Positions 47,121-59,100 of a stretch of DNA of 64,000 nucleotides are shown here, piece by piece. A program made the translations under genes and the position numbers. The stretch covers positions 10,354,501-10,418,500 of the forward strand of contig OU015569.1 of NCBI GenBank assembly GCA_907165135.1, given 5' to 3'. Numbering within the stretch: position 1 is the stretch's first letter; each line of letters begins with the position of its first letter. Source of the DNA: Oikopleura dioica. Lineage: Eukaryota > Chordata > Appendicularia > Copelata > Oikopleuridae. A model generated the notes under the pieces. That model saw only the letters and a program-made list of their open reading frames with translations, had not been told where the DNA came from and ran no database searches.

Positions 47121-48626
47121 TTACAAGATTCCTTGGCGTCGCATGTCGTCGTATGTCTTTCGATTGACAACGTTGCCCAGCGAGTCCTCGAATTCTTCGT
47201 CCATGTGCGGGTTGAACTTTTCCGACGCTTTTTGTTCCTTGAGCTTGGCCCAGAGCGCGAGGGCGTCTTCGATCTCGGTGACGTTGGCGAAGTGGGCAGT
47301 GTTTGGGATTCCTAAACAGCGCATACCGTGCGCGTGTCGCCACTCGCTGAAATGGCGCTGGAAAGCTTTAGGCCCTCGGTAAGTTTGGTTTCCGCAGATC
47401 TGGCACTTGTAATCGATGTTGAGCCCGTGCAGCTTGTAGAGCCAATACGGAATTGGTTTACCGTCCCAGCCGAGTGGCAAGTTCTTCGGGTTGTAAATGA
47501 TGTCGTCTTCTTCCTCTTCCTCCTCTTCTTCGACGAATTCCTCGTCTTCCTCGTCCTCCATTCGCTCGTCCTCAGTTCGTGCTTGTTTCCGCTCCACATT
47601 GTCGCGTGTCATCTCGCGTTGCTCCCCGAGGATTTCAATGAGACGATAAATCTGTGCTTCAACAAATGCAATCTCTTTCTTTCCATTTCTTGCCGCCTCT
47701 TTTCCTTTGCCACTCTTCTTCGCTTTGATGGAAGCGGGGATTTGATCATCGGAGAGGCCCTTAGTCGAAAACAATCTCTCCGCACGGTTAGTCAGTGTTC
47801 CACCGCACTTGAGCCCAAGTGCCATCAACGCCGATTTGAGACGATCGAGGCCGAGTTTTTCAAGCTCCTCAGCTGAGTTGATATTCGTCAGATCCAACGG
47901 AGCGCCGGATGATTTGAGCGCAGTGTTCGATTCAGTCCAGCCAGGAAATTGACCCTTGGCCCATTGTTCTTCAAAGTCCTTTTTGGTCTCAAGAACGTCC
48001 TGTTCGAAGTCGATGAGTGGCTTGACTTTTTCGGCGTATTCGTAGAGATAACTCATCAGGTTATTGACGTAATCCTTGTACGCGAGCGAGTTCTTCTTGT
48101 CCTTGGAGATGTCGAAGAGCTTGTCAAAGATGGTGAGGTAGTCGAGATACTCGATTTTGCTGATTCCCTTGATGTTGACGTAGCGATTGTAGTGCTCGTG
48201 CAGGTCAAGGAATCGTCCGTATCCTTCCTCGTCGGAGAACTCGACCATATTCGGGAGATTATCGTTTTCCTTGACTTGGATGTTCATCTGCTCATATTGG
48301 AAGCAAAGTGGCTTGCCGGCGTCTTGGGGTCGCAGGCGGTGGAATTCCTTTATGTTACGGAGACGGGAGTAGAACTCCGGGAATTCGTTGGGGCCGGCAA
48401 TCTTGTTCATTTCCTCCTTTCGAGAGCCGTCCTCGTCGTTGTAGTCGTCTTCCAACTGCTTGGCGCAGGCGAGGGATCTGTCCAGAAGGACCTTGATTCT
48501 ATGATCGGAGTTGACTTGGTCCCGGTGGGATTGTTTCTTTTCGAGGTTCTCGACGACCATCGCGCCGATGATCCTCTCACGTTCCTCATGCAGTGATCGT
48601 TGCTTCTCGAGAATGGATAAGTCCAT
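47121..48626 (-). CDS. SF3A3: Splicing factor 3A subunit 3 (SF3a60)
   Basis: A single-exon ORF of 501 residues, the family's usual length. It carries the SF3a60 N-terminus ([20 protein letters not shown]), [58 protein letters not shown], a SAP-like segment ([20 protein letters not shown]), a long acidic stretch (about residues 355-380) and the C-terminal matrin-type zinc finger [20 protein letters not shown] ... WRHAHGM, closing [12 protein letters not shown]3a joins 17S U2 snRNP. It is intronless while its neighbours are intron-rich. The plus-strand ORFs across it are shadows. Confidence 0.97.
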   Translation of the reverse strand: MDLSILEKQRSLHEERERIIGAMVVENLEKKQSHRDQVNSDHRIKVLLDRSLACAKQLEDDYNDEDGSRKEEMNKIAGPNEFPEFYSRLRNIKEFHRLRPQDAGKPLCFQYEQMNIQVKENDNLPNMVEFSDEEGYGRFLDLHEHYNRYVNIKGISKIEYLDYLTIFDKLFDISKDKKNSLAYKDYVNNLMSYLYEYAEKVKPLIDFEQDVLETKKDFEEQWAKGQFPGWTESNTALKSSGAPLDLTNINSAEELEKLGLDRLKSALMALGLKCGGTLTNRAERLFSTKGLSDDQIPASIKAKKSGKGKEAARNGKKEIAFVEAQIYRLIEILGEQREMTRDNVERKQARTEDERMEDEEDEEFVEEEEEEEEDDIIYNPKNLPLGWDGKPIPYWLYKLHGLNIDYKCQICGNQTYRGPKAFQRHFSEWRHAHGMRCLGIPNTAHFANVTEIEDALALWAKLKEQKASEKFNPHMDEEFEDSLGNVVNRKTYDDMRRQGIL

Positions 48627-49295
48627 GTTCTTAGTTTTTCGAGATTGATTTACCTTATGTTATTTACTAATATCGAAATCGAAGTGTCCGAAAAGAAAAT
48701 TGACTCTGAAAGTATAAGAATTTAAACACGAGAAAGTTAAAGATAAAACGCGTACTTTGATAGTTGATAGTAAAAACTGAAAAGTAATAACGAAATTGAA
48801 TGATTGTTGAATTGAAAAAGGCAGGAATGTTAGCAAAAACGGAAGCGGAAGAGTCACAAGAAGATAAATAAGAAAATAACATGAATATTGCGAAGGGCAT
48901 TGCTAACTGTTTATAAGATTCGTTTTATTAATTGAAGGAGCGGGGAAAAAATGAAGGATTGAGGCGATTTACAGTAAATTGACTTTTTAATGACAGTTCA
49001 GTACACAATCGAGTTCAGATTTAGATTCAGATTTTATTTTTTGAAGAAAGAAAAAGCGCGAATATATAGATAGAGAAAGCACCATTTCAATATTTTTATG
49101 CAAAGTGTATGTTTTCTTCATTTTGTTTTTTTTTAATTTCGAGGTCAATAATATTTACTCCTTTTGGTTTAAGGCTGGGTTAGTTCGGTAAATGTTACTT
49201 TGAATAGAAAGAGAGATTTTTGAAAGAGGAGCAGAGGAACGTGCTTTTGGCATTTTAAACGTTATTACAGTTATATTCTTTCCCTTTTTTCATAA
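48627..49295. other. Intergenic, SF3A3 promoter and 3' end of the SH2 gene
   Basis: 669 bp of AT-rich sequence without a credible ORF. Several TTTATT (reverse AATAAA) hexamers occur near the 3' end of the SH2 gene. Confidence 0.5.
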
Positions 49296-50536
49296 TTAAC
49301 GTAGCCGAAAGGGCGAGATTCCTTTCACTGGCATTGGCTGATCTTTGTAAAAATCGATAAGAGCTGGAACACTGGAGAATTCTTTGACAGCGGTGGTATC
49401 TCCCTGGAGCTTCCAAAGGCCCATTGAAGGTTTTATGAGCAAATGAGTGAGTCCCAATTCTGAAAAAGAACGAACTGTGAAAATCTATTTTTTCAAAAAG
49501 AGACGCACCTTTAGTTTGAACAGACAGCGCGTAGCTCCCCTGCTCGGAAGACTTTCGAACAAGAAATGAGCCAGCAGGAGTGCCTTTTAAAGCTTCTTCT
49601 GCATGGATTCTTTGAAAATTTGGTTTGTACCAGAAGTGGTCGCTTTCAATCCCAGATCCATCACCATCCATTGATTGTGAGAAGCTTCTTGATATTCGTT
49701 TTGTAATCATTTCCTGGTCAGACTTCAGGCTCTTTTTGAGCTTTTCCCAATCCATCAACGACGAGTCTAAAATTCATCTTTTACCGAATGAGATTCTGAA
49801 GGAACTCACCTCCAGCGACGCTCGGAGAATAAGGAGCAAATGCATTTTGGTTGTATAACATTCGTTCTAGATCTGGAGGAGAGGTTGGGGGATGAGCACC
49901 AGTTGGTAAGGATGCACCTTTAGTCGAAGAAAGCTAAATAAATCGTTAAAATACGAAAAGATACAAGTAGATTATCTACTTCTAAATCACTTCGGCGGTA
50001 AAAATCAAAAGGGGCTTCTTCAAAGCCGGGAGTAGGAGTCGCGTGATCGAGCAACGCTTCATTTGTTCGTGAAAGATCGAGTCTAGTAAGATTTTACGTG
50101 AAAGAAGCTAAATTATAACCGGGATTACTTTGGAATGGATATCTTTGTCGGCCTCGGCGTCGGCGCGGCTAGCGTTGCAGACTTGTCGCCCAGCACCACT
50201 GAGGGTCGCGCTACGACGCTTGGCATGGGCTTCAAATCGGAATGGGCTCTTCGGTGCTGATTCACAAAAGCAGCGGAAGCAGCAGGAGCAGGACGGTAGG
50301 GAAAAACATCCCCAGCAGGTTTGGGGTTATTGTTGTTTCGATTGCTTGAATACAGAAATTAGTTCTCGCAAAGAAAAGTTCTCGTAAACAAGTCAAGTCT
50401 CAAAGTTTGAGACTCAAACGGTAAAGACATGGAGGACTTACTGTGTAGCAACACGGGAGAATTCAAACTCATCAGACACGGAGCTTCCTTTTTCGTCGGA
50501 GCCGCTATTGCCCAGCAATTTATCAATAATTCCCAT
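49296..50536 (-). CDS. SH2-domain adaptor protein, family uncertain
   Basis: Start at 50536 (MGIIDKLLGNSGSDEKGSSV). Several short exons encode a disordered N-terminus rich in Pro and Ser (KPMPSVVARPSVV; TGAHPPTSPPDLERML). The C-terminal SH2 domain follows: FWYKPNFQRIHAEEALKGTP, GSFLVRKSSEQGSYALSVQT with the phosphotyrosine-binding Arg in FLVR, GLTHLLIKPSMGLWKLQG, then FSSVPALIDFYKDQPMPVKG. It ends SPFRLR at TAA 49296-49298. There is no kinase or SH3 domain, so it acts as an adaptor in tyrosine-kinase signalling. The closing LPVKG-like motif recalls the SHB/DAPP1 type, but I cannot assign a subfamily. Confidence 0.75.
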
Positions 50537-50713
50537 GCTTTCTCAATTTGTCGAAAAGGACATTCTTTAAATTCAGGAATAAGAAAGATTGCCCATCAGA
50601 TTTGAGAATAAGAAGATTTGAAGATTTAACAGGTCAGTAGTAAACACAATTAGAATAAGGAATGAAACACATTGCACAAAACGAGAAGAACAGTGTTTTG
50701 AATTAATATAGAA

Positions 50714-53700
50714 TTATGATAGGCCAGTACGAGATGAGGTTTTGTTTCGTTCGATTATTTGTATCAGCCGAGCTCGATTTTTCTGCGAAAGACTTGCTCC
50801 AGATTGGCGGACGAGAGCTTGCAGGGTCTTGGCACCAAACATTTTATCACTCTCCACAAAGCCTAAAAGAGTATAATACTGAACAAGCTGGTCGTTTTCT
50901 TACTGTTTAGCTCATCTTCTGTCAAGTAAAACGCTCGTATAAAAGTTTCGGTGTACGTTCGGATCGCAGGAGGAGATTTGACTCCAGAAATTAGCTCCAA
51001 TCTATGAAGGCATTGATGATAGTCGAAGTTCATCTGTGCACGCCCTTCTGCAGACATCTTGCTGATTTGGGAGTATCCTTCAACGAGGACAACGCCGATC
51101 GCTCGAGCTACTTCCACCTAGTTTATCATATTTTGCCATAGTACTTCTTAAAAGTGTAATTACCCATATTATTTCGTATAACTGACTGGAGATACGAAGA
51201 TTGCGACCTATTCTTTGAATAGTTCGTTTTATTTTTTCCATTTGGCGAGCAAGACGATCCACATATTTGCTAGAAACATCGGAAATTGTCGATGTATCCC
51301 ATTTCGTTGCGGCGATATCACTGAAGATTTCGCTCGTTTCCAATACATCGTTGCAGAAAGGAGACAACGTCATCGTTGTGATCTCTAAAGAGAAACTTCA
51401 TCGTCATAGAATCGCTATTTTATGACTGACCAGAAACATTTTAAATCGTTAGTGTTTAAATGTCCTCAATAAAGTAATGATTCACCAATGAGAAGTAAAT
51501 AGGGCCGAGTAGCTACGAACTAGGGTGAGCGGGGGATCGAACTAATAGGGTGTGCCTCTGTAGCTAACCTTGCGGAACGGCTTTGATGCTGTTCGTATAG
51601 AAACGCGTGAGTATCATCATTCTGTTTTCAGGAATATACGACTCCAAGTGGCTTTTCAACTTGGTGAACTCTTTCGCTAAGTTACGAACTGACTCGACGG
51701 CGACGATTCTGTTTCCAAGGCCCCAGAAGTTCTCGGCAGAGAAGTCAACGTTCCCACTATCGCCGCCGATCATCTGCAAGAAGTTGCCCTCTGTCATTCC
51801 AAGAACGCCAGTTTTGAATCGCTCCCGGTTGGTGAAGAATCTGTGGACGCTCCAGAGGTAGACTTCGTAAAGAACAGTGATTCCCTGGATCACTTGTACA
51901 CCAACGGGGTGGAGTACATCAGCCATCTGAATGTATTGCCCGCAGAGGCGAAGGACAGTCATCGCTGTATTCGTCATTGTAATTGAAAAGTTTCCATTTT
52001 TCGATGTTTCCATAACTGGCCTATCGTCTTCATCTTCTATGACAACATCGGCGAGGAGATCTGGATCTTCATCTTCTTCATCTGAGCAAACGTCCAAATC
52101 TTCATCATCATGAGCGTTTTCGATGCCCTTGGCGATGGATTCTCTGTCAAACGGGTCGTTTCTTGAGCAAAGATACTTTTTAGAGCTGCTTGATCCAGTC
52201 CCGGAGCCGGTTTTGGAACGTCCTTTGGAGATCCGTTTTTTCAGAAATTCAAATTCTTTGAGTTGCGTAAACTCGAAGTTCTGCCGCAGGGGGCATGGCT
52301 CCCACGATTCTTGAGTGAGGAAGAGTAGGAGTTCCTCGACCTTGCGATTGTGAAACTCGGTGAAAAACATTGATGCAGACTCTTTTAGCGAGTCCTGAAG
52401 AGCATTAGAGTCACTTTGGCAGAATTCATATCCGACTTCCGTCAATCGCTTAACGATGGTGAGTATGTGAAGAAGAGTGGTATAATCTGTGTTTGACAAA
52501 TTGTTAACGCGTATGAGAGTGCAGCAATTCTTCTGCACCAGTTCCCAAATCGCACTTTTCCGCTGCGAGAGCTTTGAAAAGGCGAGATCGCGCACTGCAG
52601 TGTCCGCCTTTCTGTAATAGCTCTGGATGGAGGTGTAAGAGGAGAGAATTTGCCAGACGATGCTGGCGAAGAGGGTGAGTGTATTGCACAGATCTGAGGG
52701 GTTTGAATTCGCTCGGCGAGGTGAGGATTTGGCTGGGCGTCCTCGCTACTGTTTGCGATTATCATCTCTTGGCCGGTGATTTTGTTGAAGCAGTTTTGCA
52801 GACTATCTTTAGTGAAGTGATTGATTTTGTCCATTATCAATCCGGGCGGGATTTTCAGCAGCTCATAAGCTTCCACTAGGGAGGTAAAACGAATCTCGTC
52901 AAAGTTCGAAATCAAGGAGCACAAAATAGTGTCCAAACTAGCGATGGCAGTTTCGGAAGTGTTCGTGAAGCGCGTCGAGAGCTTGAAACAACACGGAAAC
53001 TGCTTGTACGATTCAGCTATGTCGCGACAGTTGAGCATCAACTTGATCGCTTGGGTGAAGTCGGAGGTGCGTAGGAAATCGTTGAGCGTCGCTTCTAGCT
53101 GGATCAGAGTCTTGATACCGTACAAGATCTCTCGAGCTGCGCGCGCGTTCTTTAGACTTTTTTGCTTTGAAACTATGAGCAACGGGGAACGGCTCTTATT
53201 CTTCATCGCGGAGACTTTTTTCCGCGTCTCGTACGCGTGCATCATCGCTCTAGAAACGGGTAAACAGGAGGAAGTGAAGAGGATAATTTACGATTTGAGG
53301 AGATTGTTGATGTTGTCAATTTCTGACTGGTGCTGGACATAGGCTTTCTCGTTCTTTTGGATTGTTTGATTCAAAGTGTTGGTGATCGATTTGAGCTGGT
53401 TCTTCATTATCTGGATTCGCTCAAATGAGACTTTTTCGTCCTCTCCTTCGAACTCTCGCAGCAATTTCTAAAGAAAGATAGGCAAGAAAACCCTACCAAT
53501 TGAAAAGTTACCAATTTGATTTCATGCTCGCTCAGTTCGAAGATCTCGTTGTCGAGAGAAGCAATGACAGCGGCGTCTGTTCTCGCTCGATACGTCAGAT
53601 TCACATTTTCAATTACTTGCTCGATCTCCTCTGTAGGCGCTTTGATCAGAGTAGGAGCGGGTTTTTCTTTTTCCTCAAACGGATTCTAAATTATTCGTAG

Positions 53701-53979
53701 CGTGTCTTTTTTTGAACTCTTAACAATCTACCGAAATCACATTATTGAGGTTGTCATCGAGGCTTGGGATGACAATATCGACTTCCTCATCGTCTTCCTC
53801 GTCCTCGTCTACCTAAAATAGAATTGCTCGATACTGTTCTCGGAATCCTGTCTTGCCTCTCTGAACGGATTGTTTTCGTCAAGAGAGTCTTGAGTAGCAG
53901 CAGAATCGTTGAATGGGTTTCCTGCTCTGTCGTCCTCATCTTCTCCGAAAGGGTTTCCCGGAGGAGCGGGCCCGCTCAT
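50714..53979 (-). CDS. VPS50: VPS50/syndetin, EARP tethering complex subunit
   Basis: Endosome-associated recycling (EARP) subunit that shares VPS51-53 with GARP. Start at 53979 (MSGPAPPGNPFGEDEDDRAG) with repeated NPF motifs (NPFGED, NPFNDS, NPFREA, NPFEEK), typical EH-domain ligands. Then a coiled coil, KNARAAREILYGIKTLIQLE, FTQAIKLMLNCRDIAESYKQ, LVEAYELLKIPPGLIMDKIN, TTLLHILTIVKRLTEVGYEF, EESWEPCP-like LTQESWEPCPLRQNF, an acidic insert, TVLRLCGQYIQMADVLHPVG, GLGNRIVAVESVRNLAKEFT, VEGYSQISKMSAEGRAQMNF and RTYTETFIRAFYLTEDELN. It ends RTGLS at TAA 50714-50716. The order matches vertebrate VPS50 to the end. The SH2 gene starts 178 bp downstream. Confidence 0.92.
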
Positions 53980-56108
53980 CTTGCATCTTAACAACCTGCT
54001 TTCAATTTTCGTGACTCGTTTGAATTTCATCAAATTCGGGTCATTATTTTTTCATTTAGAGTAAAAACAGTATTCAATTTCAACAAATTTCAATATTTCA
54101 TAATTACAGCAGTAGTAAAAATCGTAATAATCGATGGTTTAAAAATCGAGTATTAGAAATTAGAAAAAATCTGACTTTTTTAAATAATTTGAAGGGTTTT
54201 TTTAAACACGATAACAAATGCCCGGGCTATTAACTTGTTTCATACTTGTTTATTTTTCGATAAGTTGTTCTCACAAAAACAAAAACTGCGAAAAGAGAGT
54301 GATTCCAAGAAAAAAAGGTTGAATTCAATTAGTCTAAATTGGTAAAGTTGTATTGACAGGGGGTTTTAGAATAAAGAAAAAAATAGAGAGCAGTGCTGAA
54401 TAGAAAGAGAAAGTCTCGGAAACTCATATTTTCGAGAATTTTTATTTGTAATAATTGAATTTATATTTGATATTTACAAAGGTGGAAATTTGTGGCTATT
54501 GGAAATAATCTAAATATATATATATGTATATTTAAAAGAAGGTCTGGAGGATCGGGATCAAATTAGTCAGAATCGTAGTGTCGATTCTGACAATTGACAA
54601 TATCAATGTTCTTATCTGTTGGTATTTTTTGCCAAAAATGGAAACAGGGGTCGATAAGTTCTTCAACGACAATAAATAATAAAAGAAATAAAGAAAAAAA
54701 CGTGTCTTCTTTAAACACTATCAACAAAAGAAGGTCAATGAACTTTACTTGTTGCAACCTTCGGTTGAAGCTGGTTAACTCGAAACTGGTACTGTAAAGG
54801 CAATGTAAGCTGATGTTGACGATGTTTTTTTTATAAAAAAAATACAGAATGCGATTTTGAAATTTTAAGGCATTGGTTATGTCTCAGACTATATCTTCTT
54901 TTTTTTGTTTTGTTTTTCATACCCTTTGACTCGTATTTTTGGCAAAGCGGTTCTTCTCAAATTAATGAGCAAAGGGTACGCTGGAAGAAATAGTAGTAGT
55001 TTGTTTCAATATGTAAATGATCAAAATACAAATTGAGTAAAAATAGTAGTAATAGAGTTGAGTGCGAAAGTTTTTTGTTTCAATGAATGATATGATAAGA
55101 ATAATAAATGATAATGGAACTTATAGATGGAGTGGAGATACTTTGCTCAGACTTTTTCACTTTTTCGTGTGTAAAAAGATGTTTTGGACAAAATTGGACA
55201 TTGGAAACCGGAAATCATTTTGGAAAAATTCAAATTTTGAATTTCCTTTTTAAATTTGAGAAGAGTAAATCTCAACAAACAGGCGATGCAAATATTTTAG
55301 TTGTAATTTTCAACGAAGTAAAAATGTAAATTCTTATTAACAAGTCTTATCTGTAGGCAGAGAATCGAAGCGTAAAGTTGTGGCAAGATATGTGAATTGT
55401 AAAAACTGGTATAAGAGCTGAGAGCGGCGGAGCCAACGTTATCTTTTTCCACGTCAACAAAATAGTATTAACCTGTTACTGCTGCTGAATGCCTTTTCAA
55501 ACGCCTCATCACTTACAATGGCACTTTTAAAAGCAAGAACAAAAAAATACTCCGAATTAACATTTGATTCTACGTATTATTCTTAGACTTCGAAATACTT
55601 AGGGAAGTCCCACAAATTCCTATATCCCGCTCGAAGACAAACTTGATAAAAGTCGAAGCTCCAATTTGGCGAGATGAGATAAGAGTGCTGCTATGTTAAA
55701 TCCGTAAGAAAGTGGACCAAACTTCATTTTCACATTGCCAAGGCTCTTAGAAAAATCTGAGAACAGAAAGAACTATCCACTGAAGTCAAACCTTCGAATT
55801 TTTAGTTGGGCGTTTCTAGTTCCTGCTTGGCCAGAACAAAAAAATAGTGCCGAATGTAAGTAAAAGTTTACAACGGTCTTGATATCTGCAAACTCGAGTA
55901 AAGAATAGTAAGTCAAATTGATGAGGTATATTTGGAAGTCATAACAGCCTAGTCAGTCAAAAAAATATATTAACCTAAAGTAAAATGCAACTTTTTCTTT
56001 TATCAAACAACAGTTTGATGCATTTTTTCGCATTTTTACGGCTGCAAAGGAAATATCGGTAAATTCCATCTTTGCAGAATATAATAAATGAACTTATTAG
56101 ATATCCGT
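53980..56108. other. 2.1-kb intergenic region between BRD4-like gene and VPS50
   Basis: The longest gap in the minus-strand block. It is strongly AT-rich, with an AT dinucleotide run at about 54514-54530 and T-rich tracts at 54895-54920. No ORF with coding character was found. It probably holds the VPS50 promoter. Confidence 0.5.
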
Positions 56109-59100
56109 TCATTCAATTATTGAAGACGTTTGCCTGTATCCATTTACGTTCTCTTCGAACTCGCTCATGAGATCTCCCGCGTCGTTTAGGTCAAAGATTG
56201 GCTTGGCCTTGTGCCTGCTTCGTTTAGCGGCCTCGCGAGCCTCGTGTCTCTTACGTTTTTGTTCTTCATCTTCAAATAGAACGTTATGTAACCGGATTTC
56301 GGTATGAATCTGTTTGAACACCCATCTATCAACGAAAAGATGAATACGGAAATTTGACGGTGAGGATGAAGTGTACACCAATGTGGGCCAAATGGACTGG
56401 ATTGCCAGCATTAGTTGCCCACCCTGGTGCTATCGAGCATGATTTTTGTTGTTTGTTTGTTTTTTACAAAAAAATTCAACGACGACGGTTGAATTTTCAA
56501 GCGATGGGTGAATAGCTGCCAAGCGATGCGGGGTAGTAGTGTGGTAGTGTAAATGATAGATTTATTAGATAGAAACATAGAATAAATTAAATGATTTCTT
56601 GTTATTCTGATTCTGCTTTCTTGCATCTTTAATCGTTAGCGGAGTCAGAGCTCAAGGTCTTACCATCTTCCTCCGGTAATCCAAGAATGGGACCCTTTGG
56701 TGGCACATGGCTTTGAATTGATGGCTCGCCAAGGATAGCTGAGAGGACATTATCTGAAAATGGTTTTGGCGTTTGAGTCCTTGTTTATTTCTTGATTTTT
56801 CCTACCAGTTGGCGGCGGAGAACTTTTGGCATCAGGAACATCCTTTTTGAGAATCTCTTCTCGCCTCCTTTTCTGGTCGGCCAGGAGTTTGAACTCGTTC
56901 AATGTTCGGTTGTCATCAGACACGCTTAGTTTCTTTTCTGGGCTGGGGTCTGTTGGACTGCCGAAACTCCATGCGCTGCCTTTTCTTTCTGGCGTTGATC
57001 CTTTGACAGGCCGCGACGATCCTTTTTCCGTCGTGTTGTTGTTGATCGGCTTTGCGAATGTAGGCTGCGAGGAGGAGCCACCGTTTGTCGCGTCGCTCGA
57101 GATCTGTTGCTCTTTCGGCGACTTGGCAATTTCGGACTTGATTGTCGGAGGCAGAACGGATGCTGCTTCATCATCTTCGCTCAATCGAGCATCAGCATCA
57201 AGAGGCGTCGACTCCTTTAGCGAGACACTCGCCTCGGGTCTCTTTGCGTGCCCATTCTGCTGCGCCGTGGATTCCGCAGTACTGGGCGGAGTTAGACGCT
57301 CGACTTTTGGTTCAACGACTTCCGTCTTTGGCGACTTCTTTCGCTCAGCCTCGTTGATTGGCGAGAGACTGGGGCCTTTTGGCTTCTGCGTCGTTTCTTC
57401 TTGCTCAGTTTCCGTCTCAGAGTCACTGGAATCGGATCCGGACTCGCTTGAACTGGAATCGGAAGAACTCGAGGACGACTGAACCGAATCTACGGAATCT
57501 TGTTACTGTTATAATACAAGACGTCATTGATATCTTACTGTCGAGATTTCGTTTGTTGTTTGCTCTCGGCTTGATTCCAAGTTCCTTGTCGAGCTGGGCA
57601 ACTTGCTTTTGCAAGGTTCTAGCATTGTAAATTTTAAGGGGCTGGATGACAAGCTGAATTGTCTTCCAAGCATAATGACAACCTTATATTTTGATTAAAA
57701 ATAAACCTCAAACCCTAACTTCGTTAGACCATTTTTTCATGAAAGTTAAAAGCTTTCTTTAGTTTCTACGGTTGCCGCGATTCGAAATTTATAAATAATT
57801 TTTCACAAATTTTTTCATCAAATTTCTTAAATTAGCTAAGCTAGAGCCTTTCCTGCTGATTTCTGATGATTTTTTCTTCCAAGTCTTTAGCAAGTTGCCG
57901 ACTAAAGTTGCATAAGACAATAATCAGAGAAAAGAAAAACTACCTCTTGGAAGGGCGGGAATCACGTGACTCACGAAGAACTCGTTTGACAAACGATTCT
58001 AGAGCACGGAGAGTAACAGGTCTTAGCGTTTCGAAATCAATTTCAATTTCGTCGGGTTTGGTATCCTTCAGATTCGGCTCGTGCTTCTATTTAGCGCAAG
58101 AATCATTAGTTACTTTGCACTGACAGTAGCAAACCTGGATGATGGTGACAACTTTGCGCAGTTTTTCTTTGGGCAAGCGGTTTATATTTAGTGATAGTTT
58201 TCGTTTTTCGTCGTATGTCATCTTCTCCTTCTCTTCTGGATTCTCGGGCTCGACAGTCTCCTCTTTAATCGCTTTCGACGAGGAAGCAGCTTCCGGGACT
58301 CGATGCTGGAGCTTCGTCGCCTTCTTGGCACTTGGATTTCGCTGCTTGGGGATTACTGGTTGAGGAGGTTGCTCTAGGACTAAGAGGACAATAAGTACTA
58401 AAACTAGGAGAGAATATGCTCACCTCTCGGAGGATTCTTTGTCTGTTCCCGATGCAGGAGCTCTGCTTCCGTGGGCTTGCGGACTCTACCACTCCTCGAC
58501 GTTTCATCCCTCCTTACTTGCTTGTTGTGTTTTCTTTGGTGCGATATCAGCAGTTTTTGCTGAATAAAAAGGTTGGCTAAGAGTCGTCTATTGGCCTCAA
58601 AACCTGTCTTTCGGTCAAATCCGCAACTTCATTGAGAATTTCCGTCAATCGTTCGCTAATGTAATCGAGTTCCTCGTCCATCTCCTCCTCCGACGTTGGC
58701 TTTGGTCGTTTCCCTGATTTAGTCGAGTGGCCGGAGCGCTCGCTCGCTGCGTTAGAATTTTCGTTTTCATCATCGAAAACTTCTTCTTCCTCCTCTTCTT
58801 CTTCTTCGCCTTCCTCGTCTTCCTCTTCGTTGTCGCCCTCAGAGCCGGATTCTCCTCCGTCCGATTCTGCTTCGGACTTGACTTCCGTCTGGCCCTTTTC
58901 TTCTCGTGCAGCCTGCTCGATTTCCTCCTCTTCTTGGTCTTCTATAGTTTTCAAATAAATGCCCCACCTATAAAATGAGCATGAATGATGAAGACAATTC
59001 TACTGTCGCATTCTCGTGGAGAGAAGGCCGCTTACTTTTTGTGAAACACATTGTCAAGCTTTTTGGCACATTTGACGACGGCATTTTGCGGCGGATTGTA

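Noticed and set aside
47949-48596. 215-codon plus-strand ORF across SF3A3
   Set aside because: Shadow of a well-identified 501-residue gene on the other strand.
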